Part shown: positions 34,011-43,025 of the stretch, piece by piece
Position numbering within the stretch: the stretch's first letter is position 1
How the letters are laid out: the number at the start of each line of letters is the position of its first letter
NCBI GenBank assembly: GCA_045646525.1
Contig: JAZRKX010000038.1
Coordinates: 62,001-126,000, forward strand
DNA length: 64,000 nucleotides
DNA from: RGIG8748 sp045646525
GTDB lineage: Bacteria > Bacillota > Clostridia > UMGS1810
Direction of reading: 5' to 3'
Notes under the pieces: model-generated
Told to the model about the DNA's origin: nothing
Database searches by the model: none
The model's input: only the letters and a program-made list of their open reading frames with translations
Translations under genes and position numbers: made by a program

Positions 34011-34592
34011 ATGAAAATTTGCGTATTCGGAGCTGCAAGCAACGAAATCGACAGCACTTATATCGACTCTGTAGAGAAGCTCGGAAAGCTTATGGGCGAA
34101 AGGGGGCATTCGCTTGTGTTCGGTGCAGGCGGTCACGGTCTTATGGGTGCTGCCGCAAGAGGAGTCAAAGAGGCAGGCGGAAAGATATACGGAGTAATCC
34201 CGTCATTTTTCAAAGATGAAGAGATAGAGCTTATATACGATAAATGCGATGAGCTTATATATACCGAAACCATGGCACAGCGCAAGAGCAAAATGGAAGA
34301 CATAGCAGAAGCTTTTGTTATAGTCCCCGGAGGTATAGGTACATTCGAGGAGTTTTTCGAAGTACTCACCTTAAAACAGCTCGGACGCCATGTAAAGCCC
34401 ATAGTAATATACGATATAAACGGCTATTATGAGGGTATGATAAAATTCCTTGATGTAGCATTTAAAGAGAAATTTATAAGAAATGATTTAAAGCTTATCT
34501 ACGGCTACAGCAATACTGCCGAGGGTGCTTTGGAATATATAGAAAATGACAAGCAGATAAAGCATAGTGTACACAACCTGAAAAATGGTTGA
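34011..34592 (+). CDS. LOG-family nucleotide phosphoribohydrolase (TIGR00730)
   Basis: A 193-residue Rossmann protein of the lysine-decarboxylase-like/LOG family. Members release free cytokinin bases from riboside monophosphates, and bacterial ones hydrolyse AMP-type nucleotides. The key motif PGGIGTFEEFFE is present near residue 105, with the preceding MAQRKSKMEDIAEAF; the phosphate-binding GAGGHGLMGAAARG lies near residue 40. The annotation lysine decarboxylase used for older homologs is not supported. The start at 34011 follows GGAGGAA. It is the last gene of the murI group. Confidence 0.9.
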   Translation: MKICVFGAASNEIDSTYIDSVEKLGKLMGERGHSLVFGAGGHGLMGAAARGVKEAGGKIYGVIPSFFKDEEIELIYDKCDELIYTETMAQRKSKMEDIAEAFVIVPGGIGTFEEFFEVLTLKQLGRHVKPIVIYDINGYYEGMIKFLDVAFKEKFIRNDLKLIYGYSNTAEGALEYIENDKQIKHSVHNLKNG

Positions 34593-34617
34593 TTTTGTTA
34601 AAAATAATAGTAAACTA

Positions 34618-34646
34618 TTGTAAAACCGCAAAGGATGTAGTATAAT
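34618..34646 (+). promoter_or_regulatory. Promoter of pta-ackA
   Basis: TTGTAA (34618-34623), 17-bp spacer, TATAAT (34641-34646), 36 bp before the pta start. Confidence 0.75.
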
Positions 34647-34681
34647 ATAATTTATAAGATTTTGAACTTAGGAGGAAGACA

Positions 34682-35680
34682 ATGAGTTTTATCGAAAGAA
34701 TCAAAGAGAGAGCAAGACAGGACAAAAAGACAATAGTTCTGCCCGAGTCTATGGACAGGAGAACCTTTGAAGCAGCAGAGACTATCCTCAAGGAAGACAT
34801 TGCAGATATCATAATCATAGGTACACCCTCTGAGGTAGAAGAGAACAGCAAGGGGCTCGATATTTCCAAGGCTACAATAATTGACCCCTATACATACGAA
34901 AAGACAGAAGACTATCTTAACCTTTTCGTAGAACTTAGAAAGTCCAAGGGACTTACATATGAAGAAGCCAAAAAGACAGCACTTGGCGATTATATGTATT
35001 ATGCTTGTCTTATGGTTAAGGCAGGAGATGCAGACGGCGTAGTTTCGGGTGCATGCCACTCCACAGCCAACACGTTAAGACCCAGCCTCCAGATTATAAA
35101 GACAAAACCCGGCATTAAACTTGTATCCGCATTCTTCCTTATGGTTGTGCCCGATTGCGAGTACGGTGCAAACGGTACATTCATATTTGCCGACAGCGGT
35201 CTTGAGCAGAATCCCGACCCCGAAAAGCTTGCAGCAATAGCTGCATGCTCTGCAGAATCCTTTGAGCTTCTTGCAGAAAAGGAAGCCATAGTAGCTATGC
35301 TTTCGCACTCCACAAAGGGCAGTGCAAAGCACGCAGATGTGGACAAGGTTGTAGAAGCCACAAGAATCTGCAAGGAAAACAACCCCGATTTAAAGGTAGA
35401 CGGCGAGCTTCAGCTCGATGCTGCAATAGTTCCCTCGGTTGGCTCCTCCAAGGCTCCCGACTCCGATGTTGCAGGTAAGGCAAATGTACTTGTATTCCCC
35501 GACCTCGATGCAGGTAATATCGGATACAAGCTTGTACAGCGTCTTGCCAAGGCAGAAGCATACGGTCCTGTAACACAGGGTATAGCAATGCCTATAAATG
35601 ACCTCTCCAGAGGTTGCTCCGCAGACGATATCGTTGGCGTTGTTGCAATCACATGCGTACAGGCACAGGGCAATAAATAA
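34682..35680 (+). CDS. pta: Phosphate acetyltransferase
   Basis: Converts acetyl-CoA and phosphate to acetyl phosphate. The 332 residues are the short clostridial type with only the catalytic domain: IVLPESMDRRTFEAAE at the N-terminus, DADGVVSGACHSTANTLRP near residue 118, and MLSHSTKGSAKH and VFPDLDAGNIGYKL later. The binding site is TAGGAGG. With ackA, 29 bp downstream, it forms the ATP-yielding acetate pathway. Codons are biased to the preferred set, which suggests high expression. Confidence 0.97.
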   Translation: MSFIERIKERARQDKKTIVLPESMDRRTFEAAETILKEDIADIIIIGTPSEVEENSKGLDISKATIIDPYTYEKTEDYLNLFVELRKSKGLTYEEAKKTALGDYMYYACLMVKAGDADGVVSGACHSTANTLRPSLQIIKTKPGIKLVSAFFLMVVPDCEYGANGTFIFADSGLEQNPDPEKLAAIAACSAESFELLAEKEAIVAMLSHSTKGSAKHADVDKVVEATRICKENNPDLKVDGELQLDAAIVPSVGSSKAPDSDVAGKANVLVFPDLDAGNIGYKLVQRLAKAEAYGPVTQGIAMPINDLSRGCSADDIVGVVAITCVQAQGNK

Positions 35681-35709
35681 TACATAATATTTCGAAAGGA
35701 ATGATATAA

Positions 35710-36900
35710 ATGAAAGTTTTAGTTATCAATGCAGGAAGCTCCTCACTTAAATATCAGTTCATCGATATCGAGACAGAATTAGTTCTTGCAAAAGGTCTCT
35801 GCGAGAGAATAGGTATCGAAGGCTCCATGCTTACACAGAAGGTTGAAGGTAAGGACAACCTTGTAAGACAGGAAAACATGAAAGACCACTCCGATGCTAT
35901 AAACATGGTTATAGAAGCACTTACAGGACCCGAGCACAGCGTTATAGCTGATATGTCCGAAATAGATGCAGTAGGTCACAGAGTTGTACACGGCGGTGAG
36001 GTATTCAGCGGTTCCGTTGTAATAGACGATGCAGTTATGGACGCTCTTCGTGAGTGTATTCCTCTTGCACCTCTTCATAACCCTGCAAACATCATAGGTA
36101 TAGAAGCATGTCAGAAAGCAATGCCCGGCACACCTCAGGTTGGTGTGTTCGATACAGCTTTCCACCAGCAGATGCCCAAGAAGGCATTCCTTTATGCTCT
36201 TCCTTATGAATACTATACAAAGCACAAGGTAAGAAGATACGGCTTCCATGGTACAAGCCATAAGTATGTATCCGAGCAGGCTGCAAAGATGCTTGGCAAG
36301 CCCCTTTCCGAGCTTAAGATTATAACAGCACACTTGGGTAACGGTTCTTCAATCGCTGCCGTTATGAACGGTCATTCCGTAGATACCTCCATGGGCTTTA
36401 CACCCCTTGCAGGTGTAGCTATGGGTACCCGCTCAGGAGACATAGACCCTGCCATAGTTGGTTATATTATGGAAAAGGAAGGTCTTGATGCCAAGGGTGT
36501 TGACGCAGTTCTCAACAAGAAGTCGGGTGTGTTCGGTATCTCGGGCATAAGCAGCGACTTCAGAGACCTTGAAGCCAGTATGAATACCGACGAAAGAGCA
36601 GAACTTGCACTTGATATGTTTGCATATCATGTTAAAAAGTACATCGGTGCATATGCTGCTGCAATGGGCGGTGTGGATGCTATCGTATTTACAGCAGGTG
36701 TAGGCGAGAACACCAAGATTACAAGAGCCGCAGTTACAGAGGGACTCGAATATATGGGAGTTAAGATAGACCCCGAGTTAAACGATTGCAGAGGCGTACA
36801 GAGAGATATCTCCGCACCCGATGCAAAGGTAAAAACTCTTGTTATTCCTACCAATGAGGAACTCATGATTGCCAAGGATACAGCTTCTCTTGTAAAATAA
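35710..36900 (+). CDS. ackA: Acetate kinase
   Basis: Transfers phosphate from acetyl phosphate to ADP, the last step of acetate fermentation. The 396 residues have the family signatures VLVINAGSSSLKYQ at the N-terminus and RYGFHGTSHKYVS near residue 176, with ATP-site stretches HLGNGSSIAAV and FTAGVGENT. It is cotranscribed with pta; the next operon (yceD-rpmF) has its own promoter. No terminator was found between ackA and that promoter. Confidence 0.98.
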   Translation: MKVLVINAGSSSLKYQFIDIETELVLAKGLCERIGIEGSMLTQKVEGKDNLVRQENMKDHSDAINMVIEALTGPEHSVIADMSEIDAVGHRVVHGGEVFSGSVVIDDAVMDALRECIPLAPLHNPANIIGIEACQKAMPGTPQVGVFDTAFHQQMPKKAFLYALPYEYYTKHKVRRYGFHGTSHKYVSEQAAKMLGKPLSELKIITAHLGNGSSIAAVMNGHSVDTSMGFTPLAGVAMGTRSGDIDPAIVGYIMEKEGLDAKGVDAVLNKKSGVFGISGISSDFRDLEASMNTDERAELALDMFAYHVKKYIGAYAAAMGGVDAIVFTAGVGENTKITRAAVTEGLEYMGVKIDPELNDCRGVQRDISAPDAKVKTLVIPTNEELMIAKDTASLVK

Positions 36901-36921
36901 TTACAATATTAGCAAAAAAAC

Positions 36922-36950
36922 TTGACAAAAGCCAAATAAATATATATAAT
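36922..36950 (+). promoter_or_regulatory. Promoter of yceD-rpmF
   Basis: TTGACA (36922-36927), 17-bp spacer, TATAAT (36945-36950): full consensus, 26 bp before the gene. Confidence 0.88.
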
Positions 36951-36975
36951 AAGATTTGTTATGTCGAGGTGTATT

Positions 36976-37476
36976 ATGGTTTTAGATGTATCACAGCTAA
37001 TACAAAACGATGGCGCAGTCAAAAAGCTCGAATTCGACATCAGTTTGGACAATCTGAGCTTTAACGGGCAGGACATTTCTTTTGATGGTCCGATTCATCA
37101 TCTGGGCGAAATCAAGAACATTTCAGGTGTTTTGTATCTCGATTTGGATGCTCAGGTAAGTTTTAATACCCAGTGCGCCAGGTGCTTAGATAGTGTGAGT
37201 GTACAGCATTCGTTCCGCATAAGTGAGGTCTTTTCCAAGACCGAGCAGGAGGATAGCGAGGATGAGGTTACTGTGCTTACATCGGGCAATATCGATTTGA
37301 GCGAGGTTACGGAAAAGGCATTTATAGGCTCACTGCCTATAAACTATCTTTGCAACGAGGATTGCAAAGGGCTTTGCAAAATGTGCGGAGTTAATCTTAA
37401 CCACGAAAACTGCTCGTGTGCAGACGACAATATAGACCCGCGACTTGCTGTACTAAAACAGTTTATTAAAGACTAA
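36976..37476 (+). CDS. YceD/DUF177-family protein
   Basis: A 166-residue protein of the DUF177 family, almost always found directly before rpmF; it is linked to 23S rRNA processing or ribosome assembly. The family Cys pair CARCLD lies near residue 75. The C-terminal part adds a Cys cluster (YLCNEDCKGLCKMCGVNLNH, then CSC), typical of clostridial members and probably metal binding. The start at 36976 has GAGGTG just before it; an in-frame ATG at 36961 lies upstream of that site. rpmF begins 28 bp downstream. Confidence 0.9.
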   Translation: MVLDVSQLIQNDGAVKKLEFDISLDNLSFNGQDISFDGPIHHLGEIKNISGVLYLDLDAQVSFNTQCARCLDSVSVQHSFRISEVFSKTEQEDSEDEVTVLTSGNIDLSEVTEKAFIGSLPINYLCNEDCKGLCKMCGVNLNHENCSCADDNIDPRLAVLKQFIKD

Positions 37477-37504
37477 GCTTTTATAAATATCAGGAGGTGG
37501 AACC

Positions 37505-37684
37505 ATGGCAGTACCCAAGAGAAAAACTTCAAAAGCAAGAAGAGATAAAAGAAGAGCAAATTGGAAGCTCGTTTTACCCGGTATGGTAAAATGCCCCAAG
37601 TGTCAGGAATATAAGATGCCACACAGAGTTTGCAAGGCTTGCGGACACTATGACGGTAAAGAAGTTATAAAGACCGAAGAATAA
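37505..37684 (+). CDS. rpmF: 50S ribosomal protein L32
   Basis: A 59-residue ribosomal protein with the L32 pattern: MAVPKRKTSKARRDKRRA, then LVLPGMVKCPKC, and HRVCKACGHYDGKEV. The four cysteines (30, 33, 43, 46) make a zinc-binding type L32 (C+ form), as opposed to the Cys-free copies used under zinc shortage. The binding site is AGGAGGTGG. It is followed 8 bp later by a terminator. Confidence 0.98.
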   Translation: MAVPKRKTSKARRDKRRANWKLVLPGMVKCPKCQEYKMPHRVCKACGHYDGKEVIKTEE

Positions 37685-37692
37685 TGCTTTTC

Positions 37693-37723
37693 AAAAAACC
37701 TGTCCGTATAGGGCAGGTTTTTT
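37693..37723 (+). terminator. Terminator after rpmF
   Basis: CCTGTCC (37699-37705) pairs with GGGCAGG (37711-37717), flanked by A6 and T6, which extend the stem to 13 bp. Confidence 0.92.
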
Positions 37724-37741
37724 AAAACTAAGAGGTATACT

Positions 37742-39055
37742 ATGGCAGATGCAGTTGTAAAATCTGTAGACCCCTTTTCCATTGCTGAGGATTGCGGTAT
37801 AGAAAAGGGCGATATAATACTAAAAGTGAATAACAAAGAATTTACAGATGTACTGGATTTCCGCTTTTTGACCTCGGACGAGTATTATACCGTAGAGGTG
37901 AAAAAAGCCGACGGAAGCATAGAGGAGATAGAGGTTTATAACGACCTCTATGAGCAGTTTGGATGTGAGTTCGAAAACTCTCTTATGGATAAACCCAAAA
38001 CCTGCACCAATAAGTGTATTTTCTGCTTTATGGACCAGCTTCCGGGGGATATGAGAAGCACCATGTATTTTAAGGATGACGATGTGCGCCTGTCCTTTCT
38101 TGAGGGCAACTATGTCACTCTCACCAATCTGTCAGATGCCGATGTAGACAGGCTCTGCGCTCTTAAGATAAGTCCTGTAAATGTGTCGGTACACACAACC
38201 GATTCTGATTTAAGATGCAAAATGCTAAATAACCGCTTTGCAGGAAAGCTTATTCCTATTATGAAGAGGTTTGCAGATTCGGGCATTACAATGAATGCAC
38301 AGATTGTACTTTGCAAGGGCATAAACGATGGTGAGGTTTTAAGGCAAAGCCTTTTGGATTTGTCTAATCTTTTCCCGCATATACGCAGTATATCGGTAGT
38401 GCCTGTAGGTCTTACCGCCTACAGAGACGGTCTGTATCCTTTAGAAGCCTTTGAAAAAGGGGATTGTGCTAAGGTTATAGATGAGGTTACGAAAATAAGC
38501 GAAAAGTTTCTTACCATGTACGGCACAAGGCTTGTATACCTTGCAGATGAATTTTATATCAAGGCACAAAGAGAGATTCCTCCGTTTGAATATTATGAGG
38601 ATTTTCCGCAGATAGAAAACGGCGTAGGACTTATGACTACCTTGAACTATGAACTTAACGAGGCGCTAAAGTATGTAAAAGACGGCTTAAAGCCTTCTAA
38701 AAAAAGCATAGCCACATCCGAGATTGCATATGATTATATATGCTCTTTTGCGGACAAGGTAAGGCAAAAGTGCCTTGAGCTTGATGTAAATATATACAAA
38801 ATAAAAAACAATTTCTTTGGCGGCAAAATCACCGTTACGGGTCTTTTGTGCGGCTCTGATATTATAGAACAGTTAAAGGGTAAGGACCTTGGCGAAGAAC
38901 TGCTTTTGTCGGAAAGCATGTTCAAAAGCGATTGCGACATTCTTCTGGACGATGTTACAAAAGAAGATATAGAAAAAGCACTTGGCGTCAAGGTTACGAT
39001 AGTAAATAATACAGGCGATGCTTTTGCAGAAGCTTTATTAAGAGAAAGGAGCTGA
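37742..39055 (+). CDS. DUF512 protein: PDZ-like domain plus radical-SAM-like core
   Basis: A 437-residue member of the DUF512 family (putative Fe-S oxidoreductase). An N-terminal PDZ-like domain (about residues 3-65: VKSVDPFSIAEDCGIEKGDI) is followed by a Cys cluster CTNKCIFCF near residue 82, of the CxxxCxxC form that binds a 4Fe-4S cluster in radical SAM enzymes. A TIM-barrel-like region follows, then the DUF512 C-terminus (GKITVTGLLCGSDIIEQL). The reaction is unknown. The family sits beside der in many Firmicutes, as here (6 bp gap), which hints at ribosome or translation work but does not prove it. Confidence 0.88.
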   Translation: MADAVVKSVDPFSIAEDCGIEKGDIILKVNNKEFTDVLDFRFLTSDEYYTVEVKKADGSIEEIEVYNDLYEQFGCEFENSLMDKPKTCTNKCIFCFMDQLPGDMRSTMYFKDDDVRLSFLEGNYVTLTNLSDADVDRLCALKISPVNVSVHTTDSDLRCKMLNNRFAGKLIPIMKRFADSGITMNAQIVLCKGINDGEVLRQSLLDLSNLFPHIRSISVVPVGLTAYRDGLYPLEAFEKGDCAKVIDEVTKISEKFLTMYGTRLVYLADEFYIKAQREIPPFEYYEDFPQIENGVGLMTTLNYELNEALKYVKDGLKPSKKSIATSEIAYDYICSFADKVRQKCLELDVNIYKIKNNFFGGKITVTGLLCGSDIIEQLKGKDLGEELLLSESMFKSDCDILLDDVTKEDIEKALGVKVTIVNNTGDAFAEALLRERS

Positions 39056-39061
39056 TTTGCT

Positions 39062-40387
39062 ATGAAAAAGCCTACCTTTGCCATAGTCGGAAGACCGAAT
39101 GTGGGCAAATCAACACTTTTTAATAAATTAATAGGAGAAAGAATATCCATAGTAGAGGATACCCCCGGCGTTACAAGAGACAGAATATATGCCGAGGGCG
39201 AATGGGTCGGCAAAAAGTTCATACTTATAGACACAGGCGGTATAGAACTCAAGACAAACGAAGTCATACTGTCGCAGATGCGTCTGCAGGCAGAGATGGC
39301 AATCGAGATGTCCGATGTTATAATCTTCATGGTAGATGTAAAGGCAGGACTCACCTCTGCGGATAAGGATGTAGCCGCCATGCTTGTAAAGAGCGGCAAG
39401 CCCATAGTCCTTGTATGCAACAAGGTAGACAATGTGGGCGATGTTCCTATGGAGTTCTATGAATTCTATAATCTTGGATTAGACGAGCCTATAGCGATAT
39501 CTTCTATCCACGGGCTCGGTACGGGTGACCTCTTGGATAAGCTCTACAGCTATATCGATTTTGACGAGGAAACCGAAGAGGACGAAGATGCCATAAAGGT
39601 TGCAGTAATAGGTAAGCCAAATGTAGGAAAATCGTCTCTTATAAACAAAATCCTCGGTGAAAACCGAGTAATAGTAAGTGACATTGCAGGTACTACAAGA
39701 GATGCCATAGATACCCCGTATGAAAAAGACGGACAAAAGTATGTGTTTATAGATACTGCAGGCATGAGAAAAAGAGGAAAAATAGACGAAAGCGTGGAGC
39801 GTTACAGCGTTATACGCTCGCTTGCCGCAGTAGACAGATGCGATGTTGTCCTCATAATGATAGATGCTACCGAGGGTGTTACCGAGCAGGATACCAAGAT
39901 AGCAGGCTATGCTCACGAAAAGGGTAAGGCAAGCATCATATGTGTAAACAAGTGGGACCTTATCGAAAAATCCACAAAGACCATGGAGCTTTACCGAAAC
40001 GATGTGCAAAGAGACCTTTCGTACATGACATATGCGCCTGTATGCTTCTTCTCGGCTCTTACAGGCTCCAGATTAAACAAGGTATTTGAGCTTATTAAGT
40101 ATGTGAACATTCAGCATGCAATGCGTATATCCACAGGCGTATTGAATGATGTTTTGAATGAGGCAATCACAAAGGTACAACCCCCATCGGATAAGGGTAA
40201 GAGACTCAAGGTTTTATATATTACTCAGGCATCCACAAAGCCGCCTACATTCATACTTTTTGTAAATGACAAAGAGCTTGCACACTTCTCTTATGTAAGA
40301 TATATAGAAAATCAAATCCGAACAGCATTTGGTCTTGAGGGAACGCCTATAAGATTTATCATAAGAGAACGCGGAAAGGATAACTGA
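39062..40387 (+). CDS. der: Ribosome biogenesis GTPase Der (EngA)
   Basis: GTPase needed for 50S subunit assembly. The 441 residues contain two tandem G domains, with P-loops GRPNVGKST (residue 10 region) and GKPNVGKSS (near residue 185), switch motifs DTPGVTRDR and DIAGTTRDA, and NKxD motifs CNKVDN and VNKWDL. A KH-like C-terminal domain follows from about residue 350. It starts 6 bp after the DUF512 gene and ends 1 bp before plsY. Confidence 0.98.
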   Translation: MKKPTFAIVGRPNVGKSTLFNKLIGERISIVEDTPGVTRDRIYAEGEWVGKKFILIDTGGIELKTNEVILSQMRLQAEMAIEMSDVIIFMVDVKAGLTSADKDVAAMLVKSGKPIVLVCNKVDNVGDVPMEFYEFYNLGLDEPIAISSIHGLGTGDLLDKLYSYIDFDEETEEDEDAIKVAVIGKPNVGKSSLINKILGENRVIVSDIAGTTRDAIDTPYEKDGQKYVFIDTAGMRKRGKIDESVERYSVIRSLAAVDRCDVVLIMIDATEGVTEQDTKIAGYAHEKGKASIICVNKWDLIEKSTKTMELYRNDVQRDLSYMTYAPVCFFSALTGSRLNKVFELIKYVNIQHAMRISTGVLNDVLNEAITKVQPPSDKGKRLKVLYITQASTKPPTFILFVNDKELAHFSYVRYIENQIRTAFGLEGTPIRFIIRERGKDN

Positions 40388-40388
40388 T

Positions 40389-41003
40389 ATGAAAATAACT
40401 GCTGTTATAATTAGTTCAATCATTGCTTATCTTTTAGGAAGCATAAATACCGCAATAATACTTTCGGCTCTTAAGGGCAAAGATATAAGAAAAGAGGGCA
40501 GCGGAAACGCAGGCGCCACAAATACCCTGCGTGTTATGGGCAAAAAGGCTGCAGCTCTCGTAGCGCTTTTCGACGGCTTAAAGGGTGTGGTTGCAGTTCT
40601 TATAGCAAGACTTGTATGCTCTCTTATGGGAGAGGGCGCACCCGATGCTTACTACTTTTCCGCACTTTTTGTTATGCTCGGTCATGTATACCCCTTGTAC
40701 TTTTCGTTCAAGGGCGGCAAGGGTGTAATGACTACCATTGCTGTTATATTCATGCTCGACTGGCGCATAGGACTTATACTCTTTGGAGTATGCATTGCCA
40801 TAATGCTTATTTCGCGCTATGTGTCGCTCGGCTCTTGTATAGGAGCTGCAATGTTTCCTGTACTTGTGGCAATTTTCCATACGGCTGATACACTCTTTAT
40901 AGTCATAGCCGTACTTATAGGTGCTCTTGCAGTATTTAAACACCGCACAAATATTGTAAGACTTATTAAAGGTACAGAATCAAAACTTAATTTCAGCAAA
41001 TAA
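40389..41003 (+). CDS. plsY: Acyl-phosphate:glycerol-3-phosphate acyltransferase
   Basis: Membrane enzyme that acylates glycerol-3-phosphate from acyl phosphate, the first step of phospholipid synthesis. The 204 residues show five or more membrane segments and the three PlsY motifs: LLGSINTAII at the N-terminus, EGSGNAGATNTLRVMG near residue 35 and FKGGKGVMTT near residue 107. It is translationally close to der (1 bp gap) and upstream of pgi. A separate plsC (56001) provides the second acylation. Confidence 0.96.
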   Translation: MKITAVIISSIIAYLLGSINTAIILSALKGKDIRKEGSGNAGATNTLRVMGKKAAALVALFDGLKGVVAVLIARLVCSLMGEGAPDAYYFSALFVMLGHVYPLYFSFKGGKGVMTTIAVIFMLDWRIGLILFGVCIAIMLISRYVSLGSCIGAAMFPVLVAIFHTADTLFIVIAVLIGALAVFKHRTNIVRLIKGTESKLNFSK

Positions 41004-41017
41004 TGGGAGGAATTCAA

Positions 41018-42349
41018 ATGTTAAGATTTGACTATTCAAAGGCAGAAGCATTCATATCCAACGAAGAAATAAACGCAATGAAGGATGCAGTAGAAATTGC
41101 GGCAAAAGCACTTACAGACGGCACAGGACTCGGAAATGATTTTCTCGGTTGGGTGAATCTACCCAAAAACTACGACAAAGACGAATTTGCAAGAATAAAA
41201 TCAGCATCAGACAAGATTAAATCCGATTCGGATGTTCTTGTGGTTGTGGGCATTGGCGGCTCATATCTCGGTGCCAGAGCAGCAATCGAAATGCTTACCG
41301 ACAGCTTTTACAATCTTCGTACAGACCGCAAGACACCGCAGATTATCTATGCGGGCAATTCCATAAGCTCAAGCTATCTTTCCGACCTTATGGACTATAT
41401 AAAGGATAAGGATTTTTCTGTAAATATCATATCCAAGTCAGGAACTACCACAGAGCCTGCGATTGCTTTCAGAATGCTCCGCACACTTCTTATAGAAAAG
41501 TACGGCGAGGACGAGGCTAAAAAGAGAATATATGCCACAACAGATAAGGCCAGAGGAGCTCTTAAGGAGTTTTCCGACAAGGAGGGATACGAGACCTTTG
41601 TAATACCCGATGATGTAGGCGGAAGATTTTCCGTACTTACTGCCGTAGGTCTTCTCCCCATAGCTTGTGCAGGAATAGACATAGACGAAATTATGCGCGG
41701 TGCATCCGATGCTGCAGATGAATACTCAAAACCATTCGAAGAAAATGACTGCTACAAATATGCTGCAGTAAGAAACGTCTTAAACCGCAAGGGCAAGGAT
41801 GTAGAGCTTATGGTAAACTATGAGCCCGCTTTAATATACTTTTCTGAGTGGTGGAAACAGCTCTTTGGCGAAAGCGAGGGCAAGGACAACAAGGGTATTT
41901 TCCCTGCTTCGTGCAGCTTTTCTACAGACCTCCATTCCATGGGACAGTACATTCAGGACGGCAGAAGACTTATGTTTGAAACCGTGCTCAAGGTGGAATC
42001 GCCCAATTCGGATATTGAGGTTCCCTATGACGAGGCAAATGTAGATAAGCTTAATTTTCTTGCAGGAAAAACAGTAGATTTTGTAAATACCAAGGCATTT
42101 CAGGGCACACTTCTTGCGCATACAGACGGAAGTGTTCCAAATCTTGTTATAAATATTCCAAAGCTTGATGCATACCACTTTGGTGCGCTTGTGTATTTCT
42201 TTGAAAAGGCTTGTGGAGTAAGCGGATATATACTGGGTGTAAACCCCTTTAATCAGCCCGGAGTAGAAGCATACAAAAAGAATATGTTTGCACTTTTAGG
42301 CAAACCGGGATTTGAAGAAGAAAAGGCAGAACTTGAAAAAAGGTTATAA
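41018..42349 (+). CDS. pgi: Glucose-6-phosphate isomerase
   Basis: Interconverts glucose 6-phosphate and fructose 6-phosphate in glycolysis. The 443 residues are the short Firmicute form: VVVGIGGSYLGARAAIEM near residue 70, ISKSGTTTEPAIAFR near 135, SCSFSTDLHSMGQYIQDGRR near 295 and YILGVNPFNQPGVEAYK near 407. The start at 41018 has GGGAGG upstream; an ATG at 41003 overlaps the plsY stop and lies before that site. Confidence 0.97.
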   Translation: MLRFDYSKAEAFISNEEINAMKDAVEIAAKALTDGTGLGNDFLGWVNLPKNYDKDEFARIKSASDKIKSDSDVLVVVGIGGSYLGARAAIEMLTDSFYNLRTDRKTPQIIYAGNSISSSYLSDLMDYIKDKDFSVNIISKSGTTTEPAIAFRMLRTLLIEKYGEDEAKKRIYATTDKARGALKEFSDKEGYETFVIPDDVGGRFSVLTAVGLLPIACAGIDIDEIMRGASDAADEYSKPFEENDCYKYAAVRNVLNRKGKDVELMVNYEPALIYFSEWWKQLFGESEGKDNKGIFPASCSFSTDLHSMGQYIQDGRRLMFETVLKVESPNSDIEVPYDEANVDKLNFLAGKTVDFVNTKAFQGTLLAHTDGSVPNLVINIPKLDAYHFGALVYFFEKACGVSGYILGVNPFNQPGVEAYKKNMFALLGKPGFEEEKAELEKRL

Positions 42350-42350
42350 T

Positions 42351-43025
42351 ATGAATCTTACACCACGACTACTTAAAATTGCATCACTTGTACCGCAAGA
42401 TGCCGTTCTGGCAGATGTAGGTACCGACCACGCGTATGTACCTGTATATTGCATATTAAACGGCATATGTAAGCACTCTATTGCAATGGATATAAACGAG
42501 GGTCCTCTTAAGAATGCAGAGGAAACCGTAAAGCATTACGGTGTTTCAGACAGGGTAGAACTTCGCCTTTCAGACGGTCTTTGCAAGCTTGATTCGGACG
42601 AAGCGGATACGATTGTAATTGCAGGTATGGGCGGACTTCTTATAAAATCCATACTGGAAAAAGCCAATCTCAAATGCGGTACAACTCTTATCCTGCAGCC
42701 TATGCTTGCACAAAAGGAATTAAGAGAGTATCTGTATGCAAACGATATTGCAATTACCGATGAGTATCTTGCAAAAGAGGATAGTAAGATATATAATATC
42801 CTTGTAGCAAAGGTTGGAAATAAGAGCGAATATTCTCTTGACGATATTCTTATAGGCAGAAATGTATCCAAAAATTCTCCCGAACTTTTAGAATTCTATA
42901 AAAGCAGAGAGATAAATGTCCGAAAAAAAATCTTAGGCGGTCTAAGTAGTGCCAAGGTTAAGGACAATTTGGCAATACAAACGGTTACAAATGAGCTCGA
43001 AAGGTGGCTTGGGTATGAAGATTAG
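42351..43025 (+). CDS. trmK: tRNA (adenine-22-N1)-methyltransferase
   Basis: SAM-dependent enzyme that methylates A22 of some bacterial tRNAs. The 224 residues are of TrmK type: LTPRLLKIASLVP at the N-terminus, the SAM-binding ADVGTDHAYVPVYCI near residue 20, SIAMDINEGPLKNAEE, and the NPPY-equivalent IVIAGMGGLLI near residue 88. A coiled-coil-like C-terminus follows. It is one base behind pgi and overlaps the Nif3 gene by 11 bp; trmK-nif3 is a frequent pair in Firmicutes. Confidence 0.95.
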   Translation: MNLTPRLLKIASLVPQDAVLADVGTDHAYVPVYCILNGICKHSIAMDINEGPLKNAEETVKHYGVSDRVELRLSDGLCKLDSDEADTIVIAGMGGLLIKSILEKANLKCGTTLILQPMLAQKELREYLYANDIAITDEYLAKEDSKIYNILVAKVGNKSEYSLDDILIGRNVSKNSPELLEFYKSREINVRKKILGGLSSAKVKDNLAIQTVTNELERWLGYED